Positions 32,129-41,696 of a DNA stretch of 64,000 bases are shown here, in pieces. Positions within the stretch are counted from its first letter, which is position 1. Each line of letters opens with the position of its first letter. Position numbers and translations under genes: made by a program. Source of the DNA: Paludibacteraceae bacterium (GTDB taxonomy: Bacteria; Bacteroidota; Bacteroidia; Bacteroidales; Paludibacteraceae); NCBI GenBank assembly GCA_024405875.1, contig JAKSOA010000001.1:124001-188000 (forward strand), in the 5' to 3' direction. The notes beneath the pieces are model-generated. The model made no database searches and was not told where the DNA came from. It saw nothing but the letters and a program-made list of their open reading frames with translations.

Positions 32129-33529
32129 TTATCCTAACATTGAAAGCAGAATACCAGCGGCCACCGCACTACCAATAACGCCAGCCACATTAGGACCCAT
32201 TGCGTGCATTAGCAGGAAGTTACCAGGATTCTCCTCCTGTCCTACTGTTTGTGACACACGAGCAGCCATAGGAACAGCGGAAACGCCAGCACTACCAATA
32301 AGCGGATTTACTTTCTCCTTAGTAAACACGTTCATCAACTTAGCAAGAAGCACACCACCTGCAGAGCCAAGACCAAATGCTATGATACCTACGCATAGAA
32401 TCTCAAGGGTCTGCAAATTAAGGAAATTAGCGGCTGTGGTAGTTGAACCCACTGTAATGCCAAGGAATATTGTTACAATATTCATAAGTTCATTCTGAAC
32501 TGTCTTACTCAAGCGTTCAACCACGCCAGACTCCTTCATCAAATTACCAAGCATCAGGCAACCGATAAGCGGTGTAGCATCAGGAAGAAGCAGAGACACT
32601 ATTATGGTAACAACAATAGGGAATACTATCTTCTCTGTCTGAGACACCTTGCGAAGTTGCTTCATAACAATGGAACGCTCAGCCTTTGTTGTCAGGGCAC
32701 GCATAATAGGCGGTTGTATCACTGGAACAAGAGCCATATATGAATATGCCGCAACAGCGATAGGACCTAAAAGGTGCGGAGCCAGCCTTGAAGTAAGGAA
32801 GATGGCGGTAGGACCGTCAGCACCACCTATAATACCAATTGAAGCAGCCTCTTGTGGCGTGAAACCAAGTGCTATTGTAGTTAGATATGTTGCAAATATA
32901 CCCAACTGTGCGGCAGCGCCAAGAAGCAGACTCTTAGGGTTTGCGATAAGCGGACCGAAGTCTGTCATAGCACCTACGCCCATAAAAATAAGGCAAGGAT
33001 AGATACCCAACTTTACACCTAAATAGAGATAGTCAAGAAGCCCCGCTCCCTCACTAAAGAGAGCCCAGTTAACGTGGTCTCCTGTTGAGAGTGCGAACAA
33101 CTCAGGGTGGTACATATTGGAATCAGGCAGATTTGTAAGAACCATACCGAATGCGATAGGCAAAAGCAACAAAGGCTCATACTTCTTTACTATTGCAAGA
33201 TATAGAAGTAAGCAGCCTACTGCAATCATAATAAGGTTTTTCCAACCATCACCCTCAAATAGTTTAACAACGCCCATTGACATACAGAAATCAGTAATAC
33301 TTGTACCAATCTCAAGGGTAGGCTCTTCGGTCTGCTCCTCCACTCCTGGTGCGGCAACCAATGAAGCCCTGTTCTCATTTGTGGAATCTCTTACAACAAG
33401 AGTAACCTCTGTATCTTTGGTCGGATGTTGCAGAGTGACCGAATGTGTCTCAGCCTGCTGACCCTGTGCAAAGAGAGGCAGGTACAACATTGCCGCCAAA
33501 GCGATAATTAAAAACTTTAAACTCTTCAT
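32129..33529 (-). CDS. Sodium-pumping decarboxylase beta subunit (OadB/MmdB)
   Basis: The 466-aa membrane protein has a leader ([12 protein letters not shown]) and a ~70-residue periplasmic extension not present in the shortest OadB proteins. About nine or more TM segments follow with the family signatures [26 protein letters not shown] and [13 protein letters not shown]. The beta subunit decarboxylates carboxybiotin and exports Na+. It is the last gene of the mce-mmdA-oadG-BCCP operon, so the substrate is most likely methylmalonyl-CoA in propionate formation. Confidence 0.93.
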   Translation of the reverse strand: MKSLKFLIIALAAMLYLPLFAQGQQAETHSVTLQHPTKDTEVTLVVRDSTNENRASLVAAPGVEEQTEEPTLEIGTSITDFCMSMGVVKLFEGDGWKNLIMIAVGCLLLYLAIVKKYEPLLLLPIAFGMVLTNLPDSNMYHPELFALSTGDHVNWALFSEGAGLLDYLYLGVKLGIYPCLIFMGVGAMTDFGPLIANPKSLLLGAAAQLGIFATYLTTIALGFTPQEAASIGIIGGADGPTAIFLTSRLAPHLLGPIAVAAYSYMALVPVIQPPIMRALTTKAERSIVMKQLRKVSQTEKIVFPIVVTIIVSLLLPDATPLIGCLMLGNLMKESGVVERLSKTVQNELMNIVTIFLGITVGSTTTAANFLNLQTLEILCVGIIAFGLGSAGGVLLAKLMNVFTKEKVNPLIGSAGVSAVPMAARVSQTVGQEENPGNFLLMHAMGPNVAGVIGSAVAAGILLSMLG

Positions 33530-33540
33530 ATCTCAAAAAA

Positions 33541-34257
33541 TTACTCAAGGTCAAAAAGTGGATCACCCTGCATTACACTCTTACCAGACTCTACGTGAAT
33601 AGACTTTACAACACCATCACGCTCAGCCATAATGTTGTTCTCCATCTTCATTGACTCCATTGTTAGCACTGTGTCGCCACGCTTTACAGAGTCACCAGCC
33701 TTAACCAATATTTTAACAATACTGCCAGGCAGTGGAGATGTAACCGTGGAAGCACCTGCAGGAGCCTTAGGTGCTGGAGCGGCAGCCTCAGCCTTAGGTG
33801 CGGCTTTAGGTGCTGGAGCGGACTCCGGCTCACCCACAGATTCCATATCAAGAAGCAAATCACCCTGCATTACACTTTGAGCAGGTTGAACGTGTATGGC
33901 CTTAACTATGCCATCCTTGTCAGCCTTTATATTGTTCTCCATCTTCATAGACTCCATTGTAAGAAGTGTGTCGCCACGCTTTACAGCCTGACCGACAGAT
34001 ACCATAATCTTAACAATGCTACCTGGTAGCGGAGATGTAATGGAACCTGCCACAGCCTTGCCGGCTGGAGCGGACGCGACTGGAGCAGTTGGAGAAGCAG
34101 CAGGACGTGGAGCGGCGACAAACGCCGGTTTCTCTTTTTTCTCAATGTTAACAGTTATCTTTTTACCATTAACCTCAACATTGGCAACATCCTTAGATAC
34201 CTCATCAATGGTAACGGAGTAGGCTTTGCCATCTATCTTAAATTTAAATTCCTTCAT
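33541..34257 (-). CDS. Biotin carboxyl carrier protein with two biotinyl domains
   Basis: The 238-aa protein has an N-terminal ~70-residue domain, an Ala/Pro linker, a biotinyl domain (residues ~75-140), another Ala/Pro/Lys linker and a second biotinyl domain (~172-238). Both contain E-S-M-K-M-E-N-N-I, so two Lys residues can be biotinylated. The two domains are nearly identical at the protein level (S-P-L-P-G-S-I-V-K-I, then K-R-G-D-T and S-V-M-Q-G-D), indicating recent tandem duplication. The usual Bacteroidota carrier has one. It lies between oadG and oadB. Confidence 0.9.
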   Translation of the reverse strand: MKEFKFKIDGKAYSVTIDEVSKDVANVEVNGKKITVNIEKKEKPAFVAAPRPAASPTAPVASAPAGKAVAGSITSPLPGSIVKIMVSVGQAVKRGDTLLTMESMKMENNIKADKDGIVKAIHVQPAQSVMQGDLLLDMESVGEPESAPAPKAAPKAEAAAPAPKAPAGASTVTSPLPGSIVKILVKAGDSVKRGDTVLTMESMKMENNIMAERDGVVKSIHVESGKSVMQGDPLFDLE

Positions 34258-34261
34258 AAAA

Positions 34262-34603
34262 TTACTTATCTAAATTGTTTATACCATAAATTTTGGCATT
34301 CCAAGCAGTTGGTTTTGACTTAAGAGTAAGTTTACCACACTCCTTGCAATCCTCATCATAAAACATCTGTAGAGCAAGACCTATAACAGCCTGTTCTTCA
34401 TTTGTAAGCGCACCTGAGACCATACTTTGTGGAACATTCTCCAAAGTAGGTTCTTCTATCACGTTCTTCTTCTTTGGAGTCATCAACTTTCCAAAGAGTT
34501 TAAGGACAAACACAAGCAACACTAAAAGGCAAAACACAAGAGAGAAGCCCAAAAGTGTCACTATAAGTGCGTTAGTCCAGTTTATTGCTAATATTATAGA
34601 CAT
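34262..34603 (-). CDS. Sodium-pumping decarboxylase gamma subunit (OadG-like)
   Basis: The 113-aa protein has one N-terminal TM helix (A-L-I-V-T-L-L-G-F-S-L-V-F-C-L-L-V-L-L-V-F-V-L, residues ~12-34) and a soluble tail with G-A-L-T-N-E-E-Q-A-V-I-G-L-A-L-Q. The gamma subunit anchors and assembles the complex. Its position between mmdA (one-base overlap) and the carrier gene supports the call. The tail has two Cys (D-C-K-E-C), which may bind a metal ion. Confidence 0.83.
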   Translation of the reverse strand: MSIILAINWTNALIVTLLGFSLVFCLLVLLVFVLKLFGKLMTPKKKNVIEEPTLENVPQSMVSGALTNEEQAVIGLALQMFYDEDCKECGKLTLKSKPTAWNAKIYGINNLDK

Positions 34604-36162
34604 TACAGTGGAATATTAGAGTGTTTTTTAAGAGGATTTGAGAGTTTCTTAGTCTGAAGATTCTCAAATGCACGGATAATACGGAAACGTGTATTACGTG
34701 GGTCAATAACATCATCAATGTAACCCATAGAGGCAGCCTTGTAAGGATTGGAGAAAGCCTCACTGTACTCAGCGGTCTTCTCTTCAATGAATTTTTTCTT
34801 CTCATCCTTATCTGTAAACTCCTTGAGAGCCTTAGCCTCAAGTACCTCGATGGCTCCGGAGGCACCCATCACAGCAATCTCAGCAGACGGCCAAGCGTAG
34901 TTGTAATCACCACGCAGTTGCTTACAACTCATAACTATGTGAGAACCGCCGTATGACTTACGTATTGTGACAGTAACCTTTGGAACTGTAGCCTCACCGA
35001 ATGCGAACATAAGTTTGGCACCGTGAACAATAATACCGGCATACTCCTGACCTGTACCAGGAAGGAATCCGGGAACGTCAACAAGAGTAAGAATAGGAAT
35101 GTTGAAGGCATCACAGAAGCGCACGAAACGGGCAGCCTTACGTGAAGCGTCACAGTCAAGCACACCGGCAAGGAACGCAGGCTGATTGGCTATGATACCT
35201 GTTGACTTACCGTTGAAACGGGCGAAACAACATATAATGTTTTTAGCGTAGTTTGGTTGAATCTCAAGAATATCACCGTTATCAACTATGCTGTAGATAA
35301 TATCCTTCATATCATACGGCTTGTTAGGATTATCCGGGATAATATCCTTAAGGGCCTCATCAATACGGTCAACAGGGTCTGAGCAGGCTACATCAGGAAC
35401 ATTCTCCATATTATTCTGAGGAATGAATGAGAGAAGTTTCTTTATGGTATCAACGCCGTCCTGTTCATCAGCACAAGCAAAGTGTGTGACACCTGACTTT
35501 GTGGAGTGAACTCCGGCACCGCCAAGCTGGTCAACAGTCACATCCTCACCTGTAACAGACTTTACAACCTTAGGACCTGTAATGAACATATAACTGTTCT
35601 GTTCAGTCATAAGAATGAAGTCTGTAAGGGCTGGAGAATATACGGCACCACCGGCACAAGGACCGTAAATCATTGAGATTTGAGGAACAACACCTGACGC
35701 AAGAATGTTACGCTCAAATATCTCAGCGTAACCAGCAAGGGCGTTAGGACCCTCCTGAATACGAGCGCCACCTGAATCATTGATACCAATGATTGGCGCA
35801 CCCATCTTCATAGCCAAATCCATAACGTGGCATATCTTTTGAGACATTGTCTCTGACAGAGCGCCTCCATATACCGTAAAGTCTTGTGCGAACACAAACA
35901 CCAAACGACCGTTTATAGTACCCTGACCAACAACCACTCCGTCACCAAGGAAATGCTCTTTATCCATTCCGAAATTGACACAACGGTGTGTCACAAACAT
36001 ATCCAATTCCTCAAAACTACCCTCATCCAAAAGCATATCAATACGCTCACGTGCGGTGTATTTCCCCTTACTGTGTTGGGAATCAATTCTCTTTTGACCT
36101 CCACCAAGTTTCGCTTTATCACGTAACTCCTGCAGGTTCTTAATCTTATCTGCTTGACTCAT
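34603..36162 (-). CDS. mmdA: Methylmalonyl-CoA decarboxylase alpha subunit (carboxyltransferase)
   Basis: The 519-aa cytosolic subunit belongs to the acyl-CoA carboxyltransferase family: G-K-Y-T-A-R-E-R-I-D near residue 30, G-G-A-R-I-Q-E-G (oxyanion loop) near 131, G-P-C-A-G-G-A-V-Y-S-P near 166, and the C-terminal half S-Y-G-G-S-H-I-V-M. It moves CO2 from methylmalonyl-CoA to biotin; the membrane subunits use the released energy to pump Na+. The same family includes propionyl-CoA carboxylase beta. The oadG and oadB genes in the operon indicate the decarboxylase direction. Confidence 0.93.
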   Translation of the reverse strand: MSQADKIKNLQELRDKAKLGGGQKRIDSQHSKGKYTARERIDMLLDEGSFEELDMFVTHRCVNFGMDKEHFLGDGVVVGQGTINGRLVFVFAQDFTVYGGALSETMSQKICHVMDLAMKMGAPIIGINDSGGARIQEGPNALAGYAEIFERNILASGVVPQISMIYGPCAGGAVYSPALTDFILMTEQNSYMFITGPKVVKSVTGEDVTVDQLGGAGVHSTKSGVTHFACADEQDGVDTIKKLLSFIPQNNMENVPDVACSDPVDRIDEALKDIIPDNPNKPYDMKDIIYSIVDNGDILEIQPNYAKNIICCFARFNGKSTGIIANQPAFLAGVLDCDASRKAARFVRFCDAFNIPILTLVDVPGFLPGTGQEYAGIIVHGAKLMFAFGEATVPKVTVTIRKSYGGSHIVMSCKQLRGDYNYAWPSAEIAVMGASGAIEVLEAKALKEFTDKDEKKKFIEEKTAEYSEAFSNPYKAASMGYIDDVIDPRNTRFRIIRAFENLQTKKLSNPLKKHSNIPL

Positions 36163-36185
36163 TTCTCTATATGTTTATGGTTCAA

Positions 36186-36596
36186 TTACTTCTTCTCACA
36201 GAACTCAGTAAGTACACCTGCTGTTGATTTCGGGTGAAGGAACGCTATAGTCATACCGTCAGCACCCGGACGCGGAGTCTTGTCAATAAGGGTGGCACCG
36301 GCAGCCTCAACCTCAGCAAGTCTCTTTTCAATGTCAACAACCTTATATGCTATGTGATGCATTCCGCCACGACCACCATTCTTCTCAATGAATTTAGCGA
36401 TAGTGCTTTCCGGAGAAGTTGGCTCAAGAAGTTCAATCTTAACCTCTCCGACTTTCAGAAATGCGGTCTTAACCTTCTGGTCCTCAACCACCTCTGTCTT
36501 GTAACATTTCATACCAAGCACATTCTCATAGTAAGGAAGTGCCGCATCAATACTTGGAACTGCAATACCAAGATGCTCAATTTGTTCTGGAATCAT
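36186..36596 (-). CDS. mce: Methylmalonyl-CoA epimerase
   Basis: A 136-aa vicinal-oxygen-chelate protein: I-E-H-L-G-I-A-V-P-S near residue 6 (first metal ligand His), G-M-H-H-I-A-Y-K-V near residue 80, and L-E-P-T. It interconverts (R)- and (S)-methylmalonyl-CoA, supplying the isomer used by the decarboxylase. Being first in the operon (23 nt before mmdA) supports a succinate-to-propionate pathway as an energy-conserving fermentation route. Confidence 0.93.
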   Translation of the reverse strand: MIPEQIEHLGIAVPSIDAALPYYENVLGMKCYKTEVVEDQKVKTAFLKVGEVKIELLEPTSPESTIAKFIEKNGGRGGMHHIAYKVVDIEKRLAEVEAAGATLIDKTPRPGADGMTIAFLHPKSTAGVLTEFCEKK

Positions 36597-36630
36597 AATT
36601 TTAAAGTTTTAATTTGTTATGTAATAATAA

Positions 36631-37692
36631 TTAATTTTTTTTGAACATATTCTTCACATTTCTGTCACTATCTATGTTATACTCTAACAGATGCCCTCCC
36701 ATTCTCTTCCTTTTTATCAACAAATATGCGACGCACAATGCCGCAAACAACGGCCACAAAACAGCATTTTGAACCAATCTGCTTACTCCATAATAGTTCA
36801 TAAGGAACAACGCCATACCGAACGCTAACTGAATACCGGAATATATTCCGCTTACAAGCAAGTGAGACTTGTAAAAATCATTACAATATAATTGGAACAG
36901 GTGCATTCTATGTGGTGCGAATATGTTATCACCTGCGAAAAGACGTTGCAATACGGTAAGTCCCGCCTCCATAAAAGTGACGGCGAACAAAAGGAAGAAA
37001 GCCACGTTGCCGGTCTTTATTATCAAGGAAACAGTAAAAAACGCCATCATATACCCCAACACCACGGAACCGACATCTCCTGAGAAGCATTTAGGCTGTG
37101 GTCTGTAATTGAAAAACAGGAAAACAACGGCAGATAATATAGTAAACAATATCAATGTCTCATCAACAAAGCCTGACACAACAGGAACATATTTATCAAT
37201 TAGGTATAGTGGGATTGACATACTGAGAGCAATACCTCCAAGCATTCCATTCAGCCCGTCCATAAAATTGTACATATTGAACAACCCGACCAAGACAATA
37301 AGTAATAATATGGCCGCCGACCATTGACTTACAGAGCCTACCATTTCTATCTGAAATACAACACTCAACTGCAAAAGCATCAAGGCCGAGGCAATTGTCT
37401 GGGCGAACAGCCTTATCAAAAACCACACATCCTTCAAGTCATCTATAAAACTTATAATAGCAAGAATCGTAAGTCCCGCAAACCAAAACCATTGGACCGG
37501 CTCACAAATTATAATCTCATAGACCACATAGATAATATATGAGAGGTAAAAAATAAAACCGGCTCCCGTAATGACAGGCTTCTTGTGAGAACTACGATTA
37601 TTCACGCCTGCAAGCAACTTGTATTTTTCCGCTACAGGGAAATATAAATACAATGAAATAAACAAAATTATGACTGTGATAAAATAAATCAT
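36631..37692 (-). CDS. WecA/MraY-type sugar-phosphate transferase
   Basis: The 353-aa integral membrane protein has about ten TM segments and the polyprenyl-phosphate glycosyl-1-phosphate transferase motifs: S-F-I-D-D-L-K-D-V (metal-binding Asp pair) near residue 82, N-M-Y-N-F-M-D-G-L-N-G near 139, and a late A-P-H-R-M-H-L-F-Q-L block (residues ~257-266) with the HIH-like motif. It should transfer a GlcNAc-type sugar phosphate onto undecaprenyl phosphate to begin O-antigen or capsule units; WbpL and WecA are the nearest types. The gene is monocistronic here, divergent from a YIP1-like gene. Confidence 0.86.
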   Translation of the reverse strand: MIYFITVIILFISLYLYFPVAEKYKLLAGVNNRSSHKKPVITGAGFIFYLSYIIYVVYEIIICEPVQWFWFAGLTILAIISFIDDLKDVWFLIRLFAQTIASALMLLQLSVVFQIEMVGSVSQWSAAILLLIVLVGLFNMYNFMDGLNGMLGGIALSMSIPLYLIDKYVPVVSGFVDETLILFTILSAVVFLFFNYRPQPKCFSGDVGSVVLGYMMAFFTVSLIIKTGNVAFFLLFAVTFMEAGLTVLQRLFAGDNIFAPHRMHLFQLYCNDFYKSHLLVSGIYSGIQLAFGMALFLMNYYGVSRLVQNAVLWPLFAALCVAYLLIKRKRMGGHLLEYNIDSDRNVKNMFKKN

Positions 37693-37768
37693 TTTACAAA
37701 CCAGAAGATATAGAGCACAAATTTAGTAATATTCTATTAAGAATACAATAAAAAACACATTATTTTAT

Positions 37769-37776
37769 TAACTTTG
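37769..37776 (+). promoter_or_regulatory. -7 box TAACTTTG 9 nt before the YIP1 gene
   Basis: Full TAnnTTTG match; with a start of transcription about 5-8 nt downstream, the mRNA would have almost no 5' leader before the ATG at 37786. Confidence 0.5.
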
Positions 37777-37785
37777 TAGCCATAT

Positions 37786-38343
37786 ATGGTAGGATTATTT
37801 TCATCAATACTAATCACCCCGTCAAAAGGATGGGAGAGTGCCCGCACTATAGGCTCAAAGAAAGAGGTCATATTAAAATTCGCTCTGCCTATGATTCTGA
37901 CCACCGGATTATGCGCATTCTGCGGAGAACTTCTAAAGGCTGGCACATTTGACTGGCAAACAGGACTGAAGAGTTTTACGAATCTTTCAATAACGCTATT
38001 CGCTAGTTTTTACATCTCAGCCATAATAATCAAAGGGTTCTCCAATTGGCTGCTTTCCAAGCATCTGATATTCACAGAGGCGTTGCAATTCACAATCTTC
38101 GCCTATTCCTGCGTCATATTCGTATATATGGTAGGAGAACTGTCTGAAGATATGTTCTTTATAAAAATACTTGAACTCTATACATTCTACCTCGTTTTTG
38201 AGGGTTGCAACTCATACTTAGGCATCGTGGAAAAAAGCGGAGACAAACGCAATGCGTTCATTGCATTGAGTTCTCTGGCAATTATGGTAATGCCTGAGTT
38301 TGTACGTAGACTTCTCACACTGTTGATGCCTGGTCTTAATTAG
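37786..38343 (+). CDS. YIP1-family membrane protein
   Basis: The 185-aa protein has a short soluble N-terminus with the Bacteroidota YIP1 pattern I-T-P-S-K-G-W-E-S-A-R and about five hydrophobic helices (e.g. F-A-L-P-M-I-L-T-T-G-L, S-I-T-L-F-A-S-F-Y-I, L-S-S-L-A-I-M-V-M). The family has no defined molecular role in bacteria. It is followed after 9 nt by smpB and is likely co-transcribed. Confidence 0.8.
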   Translation: MVGLFSSILITPSKGWESARTIGSKKEVILKFALPMILTTGLCAFCGELLKAGTFDWQTGLKSFTNLSITLFASFYISAIIIKGFSNWLLSKHLIFTEALQFTIFAYSCVIFVYMVGELSEDMFFIKILELYTFYLVFEGCNSYLGIVEKSGDKRNAFIALSSLAIMVMPEFVRRLLTLLMPGLN

Positions 38344-38352
38344 CCAACCACG

Positions 38353-38808
38353 ATGAAACAGAATGTATATATAAAGAACAAGAAGGCGTCTTTTGACTAT
38401 GCGTTGATTGACAACTATACGGCAGGTATAGTACTTCAGGGAACTGAGATAAAATCACTCAGAGACGGACGAGCGTCATTAGTTGACGCATATTGTATGT
38501 TTATTGACGGAGAGTTGTGGGTGAAAAGTATGAATATCCCCACCTACTTTTATGGAACATACAGCAACCATATTCCCACACGTGACAGGAAACTGCTACT
38601 GAACAAGAAAGAGTTGAGGAAACTTGAGAGCAAAATAAAGGCACCCGGCTTTTCAATCATTCCAACAGCGGTTTTCATAAACGAGAGAGGACTTGCAAAA
38701 GTTAATATAGCGCTTGCCAAGGGAAAGAAGGAGTTTGACAAACGCCAGACAATAAAAGATAATGAAACCAAGAGAGAGTTGGACAGAGTGAGGAAGCGAT
38801 TTAATTGA
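38353..38808 (+). CDS. smpB: SsrA-binding protein SmpB
   Basis: A 151-aa basic protein with the family landmarks N-K-K-A-S-F-D-Y near residue 9, [13 protein letters not shown], a mid-protein [13 protein letters not shown], and the C-terminal [10 protein letters not shown] tail that folds in the mRNA channel. SmpB delivers tmRNA to stalled ribosomes. The ssrA gene is not in this window. Confidence 0.95.
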   Translation: MKQNVYIKNKKASFDYALIDNYTAGIVLQGTEIKSLRDGRASLVDAYCMFIDGELWVKSMNIPTYFYGTYSNHIPTRDRKLLLNKKELRKLESKIKAPGFSIIPTAVFINERGLAKVNIALAKGKKEFDKRQTIKDNETKRELDRVRKRFN

Positions 38809-38886
38809 GTGAAAAGTGAAAAAAGAAAAGTGAATAGTGAAAAATGAATAGTGAAATTACTAATTACTAATTGCTAATTACTAATT
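38809..38886. repeat. Simple-repeat intergenic stretch before trkA
   Basis: Two kinds of short repeat fill the gap: AGTGAA(A/T)A units (38809-38855) and ACTAATT(A/G) units (38858-38886). The latter also occur at 28455-28475 near the end of paaK. No promoter match is evident. Confidence 0.6.
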
Positions 38887-40218
38887 ATGAAAATAATAAT
38901 AGCCGGAGCCGGAGACGTAGGAACTCATTTGGCAAAAATGCTGTCAAAGGAGAACCACACTATAATCCTTTTAGATGAGCAGGAGGAAAAGATAAAGGCG
39001 TTAGAGGCGAACTATGACATTCTTAGCGTGACGGGTTCTCCCACATCACTTAAAGACCTGCGTGAGGCACAAGTCCCCACGGCAGACCTTTTCATAGCCG
39101 TTACTCCAATTGAGAGCACAAACATAACCGCGTGTATGCTTGCGACTAATCTTGGAGCACAGAAGACTCTTGCGAGAATTGACAATCAGGAGTACCTGCT
39201 TCCAAAGAATAAGGAGTTCTTCAAAAGTATGGGTATTGACTCTCTCATATATCCTGAGATGCTTGCCGCAGAGGAGATTGTGAACAATCTAAAGAAAGGA
39301 TGGGTAAGACAATATGTGGAGATTTCAGGAGGAGCGTTAATTGTTCTCGCCACAAAAATCAGAGGAAACTCACCGCTATGCAACGTGCCTCTTGAAAAGG
39401 CGTTCGCCGGTAACGGAAAAATAAGAATAGTGGTAATCAAGCGTGGCGAAGAGACTATAATCCCATCGGGGAAACATCAGGTTCTTGAAGGAGACATAGT
39501 CTATTTCATAACTACCCGTGACGGCGTGGAGGAGGTACGCATTCAATCAGGCAAGGAGTTACACGACATTAACAACATAATGTTCCTTGGCGCAAGCCGA
39601 ATCTGCATAAAAACCATTCAGAGCCTTCCAAAAAGCAAGGACATAAAGGTTATAGAGAAAGACATTGAAAAGACATACCGTCTTATTGAGAACACAGAGA
39701 AAGTGCTGACTATAAACGGAGACGGACGTGATATATCCCTTCTGAAACAAGAGGACATTGAGTCTTTTGACGCATTTGTGGCGCTTTCAGGCAATGCGGA
39801 GACAAATATACTCTCCTGCCTTGCCGCAAAGGAGATGGGTGTACCCAGAACAATAGCCGAAGTTGAGAATATGGACTACATTGATATGGCTGAGGGGCTT
39901 GACATAGGGGCGGTTATAAACAAGAAAATCATTGCGGCGAGCCATATATACCAACTTATATTAGGCGGTGATGTATCTGTCAAATGTCTGACATTCGCTG
40001 ATGTAGATGTAATTGAACTGAAGGCGGAGAACAACTCATACATTACATCCGGACCCTTGTACACACTTAAACTACCTAAAAACACAATAATAGGCGGTAT
40101 TGTCCGTGACGGTGTAGGTATCGTGGCAGTTGGCGGCACACAAATTCAGGCGGGCGATAACGTAACAGTATTCTGCGGAAAGAACGCCCTCAGGCACATT
40201 GAGAAACTATTTAAATAA
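38887..40218 (+). CDS. trkA: Trk potassium uptake protein TrkA
   Basis: The 443-aa cytosolic protein consists of two RCK units. Each has a Rossmann NAD-binding domain (first M-K-I-I-I-A-G-A-G-D-V-G-T-H-L-A; second M-F-L-G-A-S-R-I, with a weaker Gly motif) and a following RCK_C domain (near residues 140-220 and 360-443). It gates the TrkH channel in response to nucleotides. trkH follows after 14 nt. Confidence 0.93.
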   Translation: MKIIIAGAGDVGTHLAKMLSKENHTIILLDEQEEKIKALEANYDILSVTGSPTSLKDLREAQVPTADLFIAVTPIESTNITACMLATNLGAQKTLARIDNQEYLLPKNKEFFKSMGIDSLIYPEMLAAEEIVNNLKKGWVRQYVEISGGALIVLATKIRGNSPLCNVPLEKAFAGNGKIRIVVIKRGEETIIPSGKHQVLEGDIVYFITTRDGVEEVRIQSGKELHDINNIMFLGASRICIKTIQSLPKSKDIKVIEKDIEKTYRLIENTEKVLTINGDGRDISLLKQEDIESFDAFVALSGNAETNILSCLAAKEMGVPRTIAEVENMDYIDMAEGLDIGAVINKKIIAASHIYQLILGGDVSVKCLTFADVDVIELKAENNSYITSGPLYTLKLPKNTIIGGIVRDGVGIVAVGGTQIQAGDNVTVFCGKNALRHIEKLFK

Positions 40219-40232
40219 CAGATAACCCCCCG

Positions 40233-41696
40233 ATGAATAAACTTGATGTCAAAATAGTAGTAAGAACACTCTGTATGCTTCTTCTTTTTGAAGTAGCGTT
40301 CCTGCTTCTTTCCGCTATGGTATCATTCATCTATGATGAAATAGAGTACATTCATCTGTTAATTTCGGCAGGAGCCACCTTGTTGGTGAGCCTGCTGGGA
40401 CTTCTATTCACCCGAGATGTCAAAAAGATACAGATGGGGAAAAAAGAGGGATACCTTGTAGTCTCATTCATCTGGGTCATATTCTCATTCTTCGGGTTAC
40501 TTCCGTTCTATCTGAGTGGCGGCATTCAATCATTCACCGATGCCTTCTTTGAGACAATGAGTGGTTTCACCACTACAGGAGCCACCATTCTCACAAATAT
40601 TGACGCAATGCCCAAGGGGTTGTTATTCTGGCGTAGTGTGACCCAATGGCTTGGCGGTATGGGTATCATAGTACTTTCAATGGCAATACTACCCATACTT
40701 GGTGTTGGCGGAATGTCTCTGTTTACCGCTGAGGTGCCGGGACCTACAAAAGACAAGATTCACTCAAAGATAGGTTACACAGCAAAGATTCTTTGGGGCA
40801 TCTACACTGGCATAACACTTGTTGAGAGTCTTATTCTGTGGCTTGCCGGAATGGATTACTATGACGCCATCTGCCACTCTTTCACAACTATGGCATCGGG
40901 AGGGTTCTCCACAAAAGGGGCAAGCATAGCCTATTGGAACTCGCCGCTTATTGAGTACATAATCATTGTCTTTATGATTATGTCAGGTATAAACTTCACC
41001 CTCTATTATCACCTCTTCAAAGGACGCATACATAAGATTACAAAAAATGAGGAACTCAAGTTCTATATGATTATAATAGGAGTAATGACAATATTTGTAA
41101 TGGGCAGTCTGCTGCTTCATCATAATGAGATAATGTCATTTGAGCAATCATTCCGCTACGCCCTGTTTAATGTGGTGGCACTTATTACAACCACCGGATT
41201 CGCCAACGGGGACTACACCACCTGGGCACCATTTGTTTGGACTATTCTGCTTATGATGATGGCGTTTGGAGCGTGTGCGGGCTCAACTTCCGGAGGTATC
41301 AAGACAGTAAGAATAGCGCTACTTCTCAAGAACAGTTACTATGAGTTCAAGCGTCTTATTCACCCTAACGCCGTTATTCCTGTAAGATTTAACGGACAGG
41401 TTATAAAACCTCAGATGATTGACAATGTTCAGGCGTTTGTCTTCATATACCTTATAATAGTGATTGTAAGCGTGCTCTTTTTTACGGCTTGCGGACTTGA
41501 CTTTGACAATGCCGTAGGAACATCAATAAGTGCCATAAGCAATGTAGGACCAGCCATAGACCAATATGGTCCTATGGCAAGTTACGCCCCGATGCCTGAT
41601 ATATGCAAGTGGTATATGTCATTCCTTATGATGGCAGGACGTCTGGAACTCTTCACAGTGTTTATGATTTTCACTCCTGCATTTTGGACAAAGTAA
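40233..41696 (+). CDS. trkH: Trk potassium channel subunit TrkH
   Basis: The 487-aa inner membrane protein has four P-loop repeats, each with a filter-like segment: M-S-G-F-T-T-T-G-A-T, M-A-S-G-G-F-S-T-K-G, I-T-T-T-G-F-A-N-G and I-S-N-V-G-P-A. The pair M1-P-M2 helices are seen around each. It takes up K+ with TrkA. The C-terminus ends R-L-E-L-F-T-V-F-M-I-F-T-P-A-F-W, typical of the family. The next gene overlaps its 3' end. Confidence 0.94.
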   Translation: MNKLDVKIVVRTLCMLLLFEVAFLLLSAMVSFIYDEIEYIHLLISAGATLLVSLLGLLFTRDVKKIQMGKKEGYLVVSFIWVIFSFFGLLPFYLSGGIQSFTDAFFETMSGFTTTGATILTNIDAMPKGLLFWRSVTQWLGGMGIIVLSMAILPILGVGGMSLFTAEVPGPTKDKIHSKIGYTAKILWGIYTGITLVESLILWLAGMDYYDAICHSFTTMASGGFSTKGASIAYWNSPLIEYIIIVFMIMSGINFTLYYHLFKGRIHKITKNEELKFYMIIIGVMTIFVMGSLLLHHNEIMSFEQSFRYALFNVVALITTTGFANGDYTTWAPFVWTILLMMMAFGACAGSTSGGIKTVRIALLLKNSYYEFKRLIHPNAVIPVRFNGQVIKPQMIDNVQAFVFIYLIIVIVSVLFFTACGLDFDNAVGTSISAISNVGPAIDQYGPMASYAPMPDICKWYMSFLMMAGRLELFTVFMIFTPAFWTK

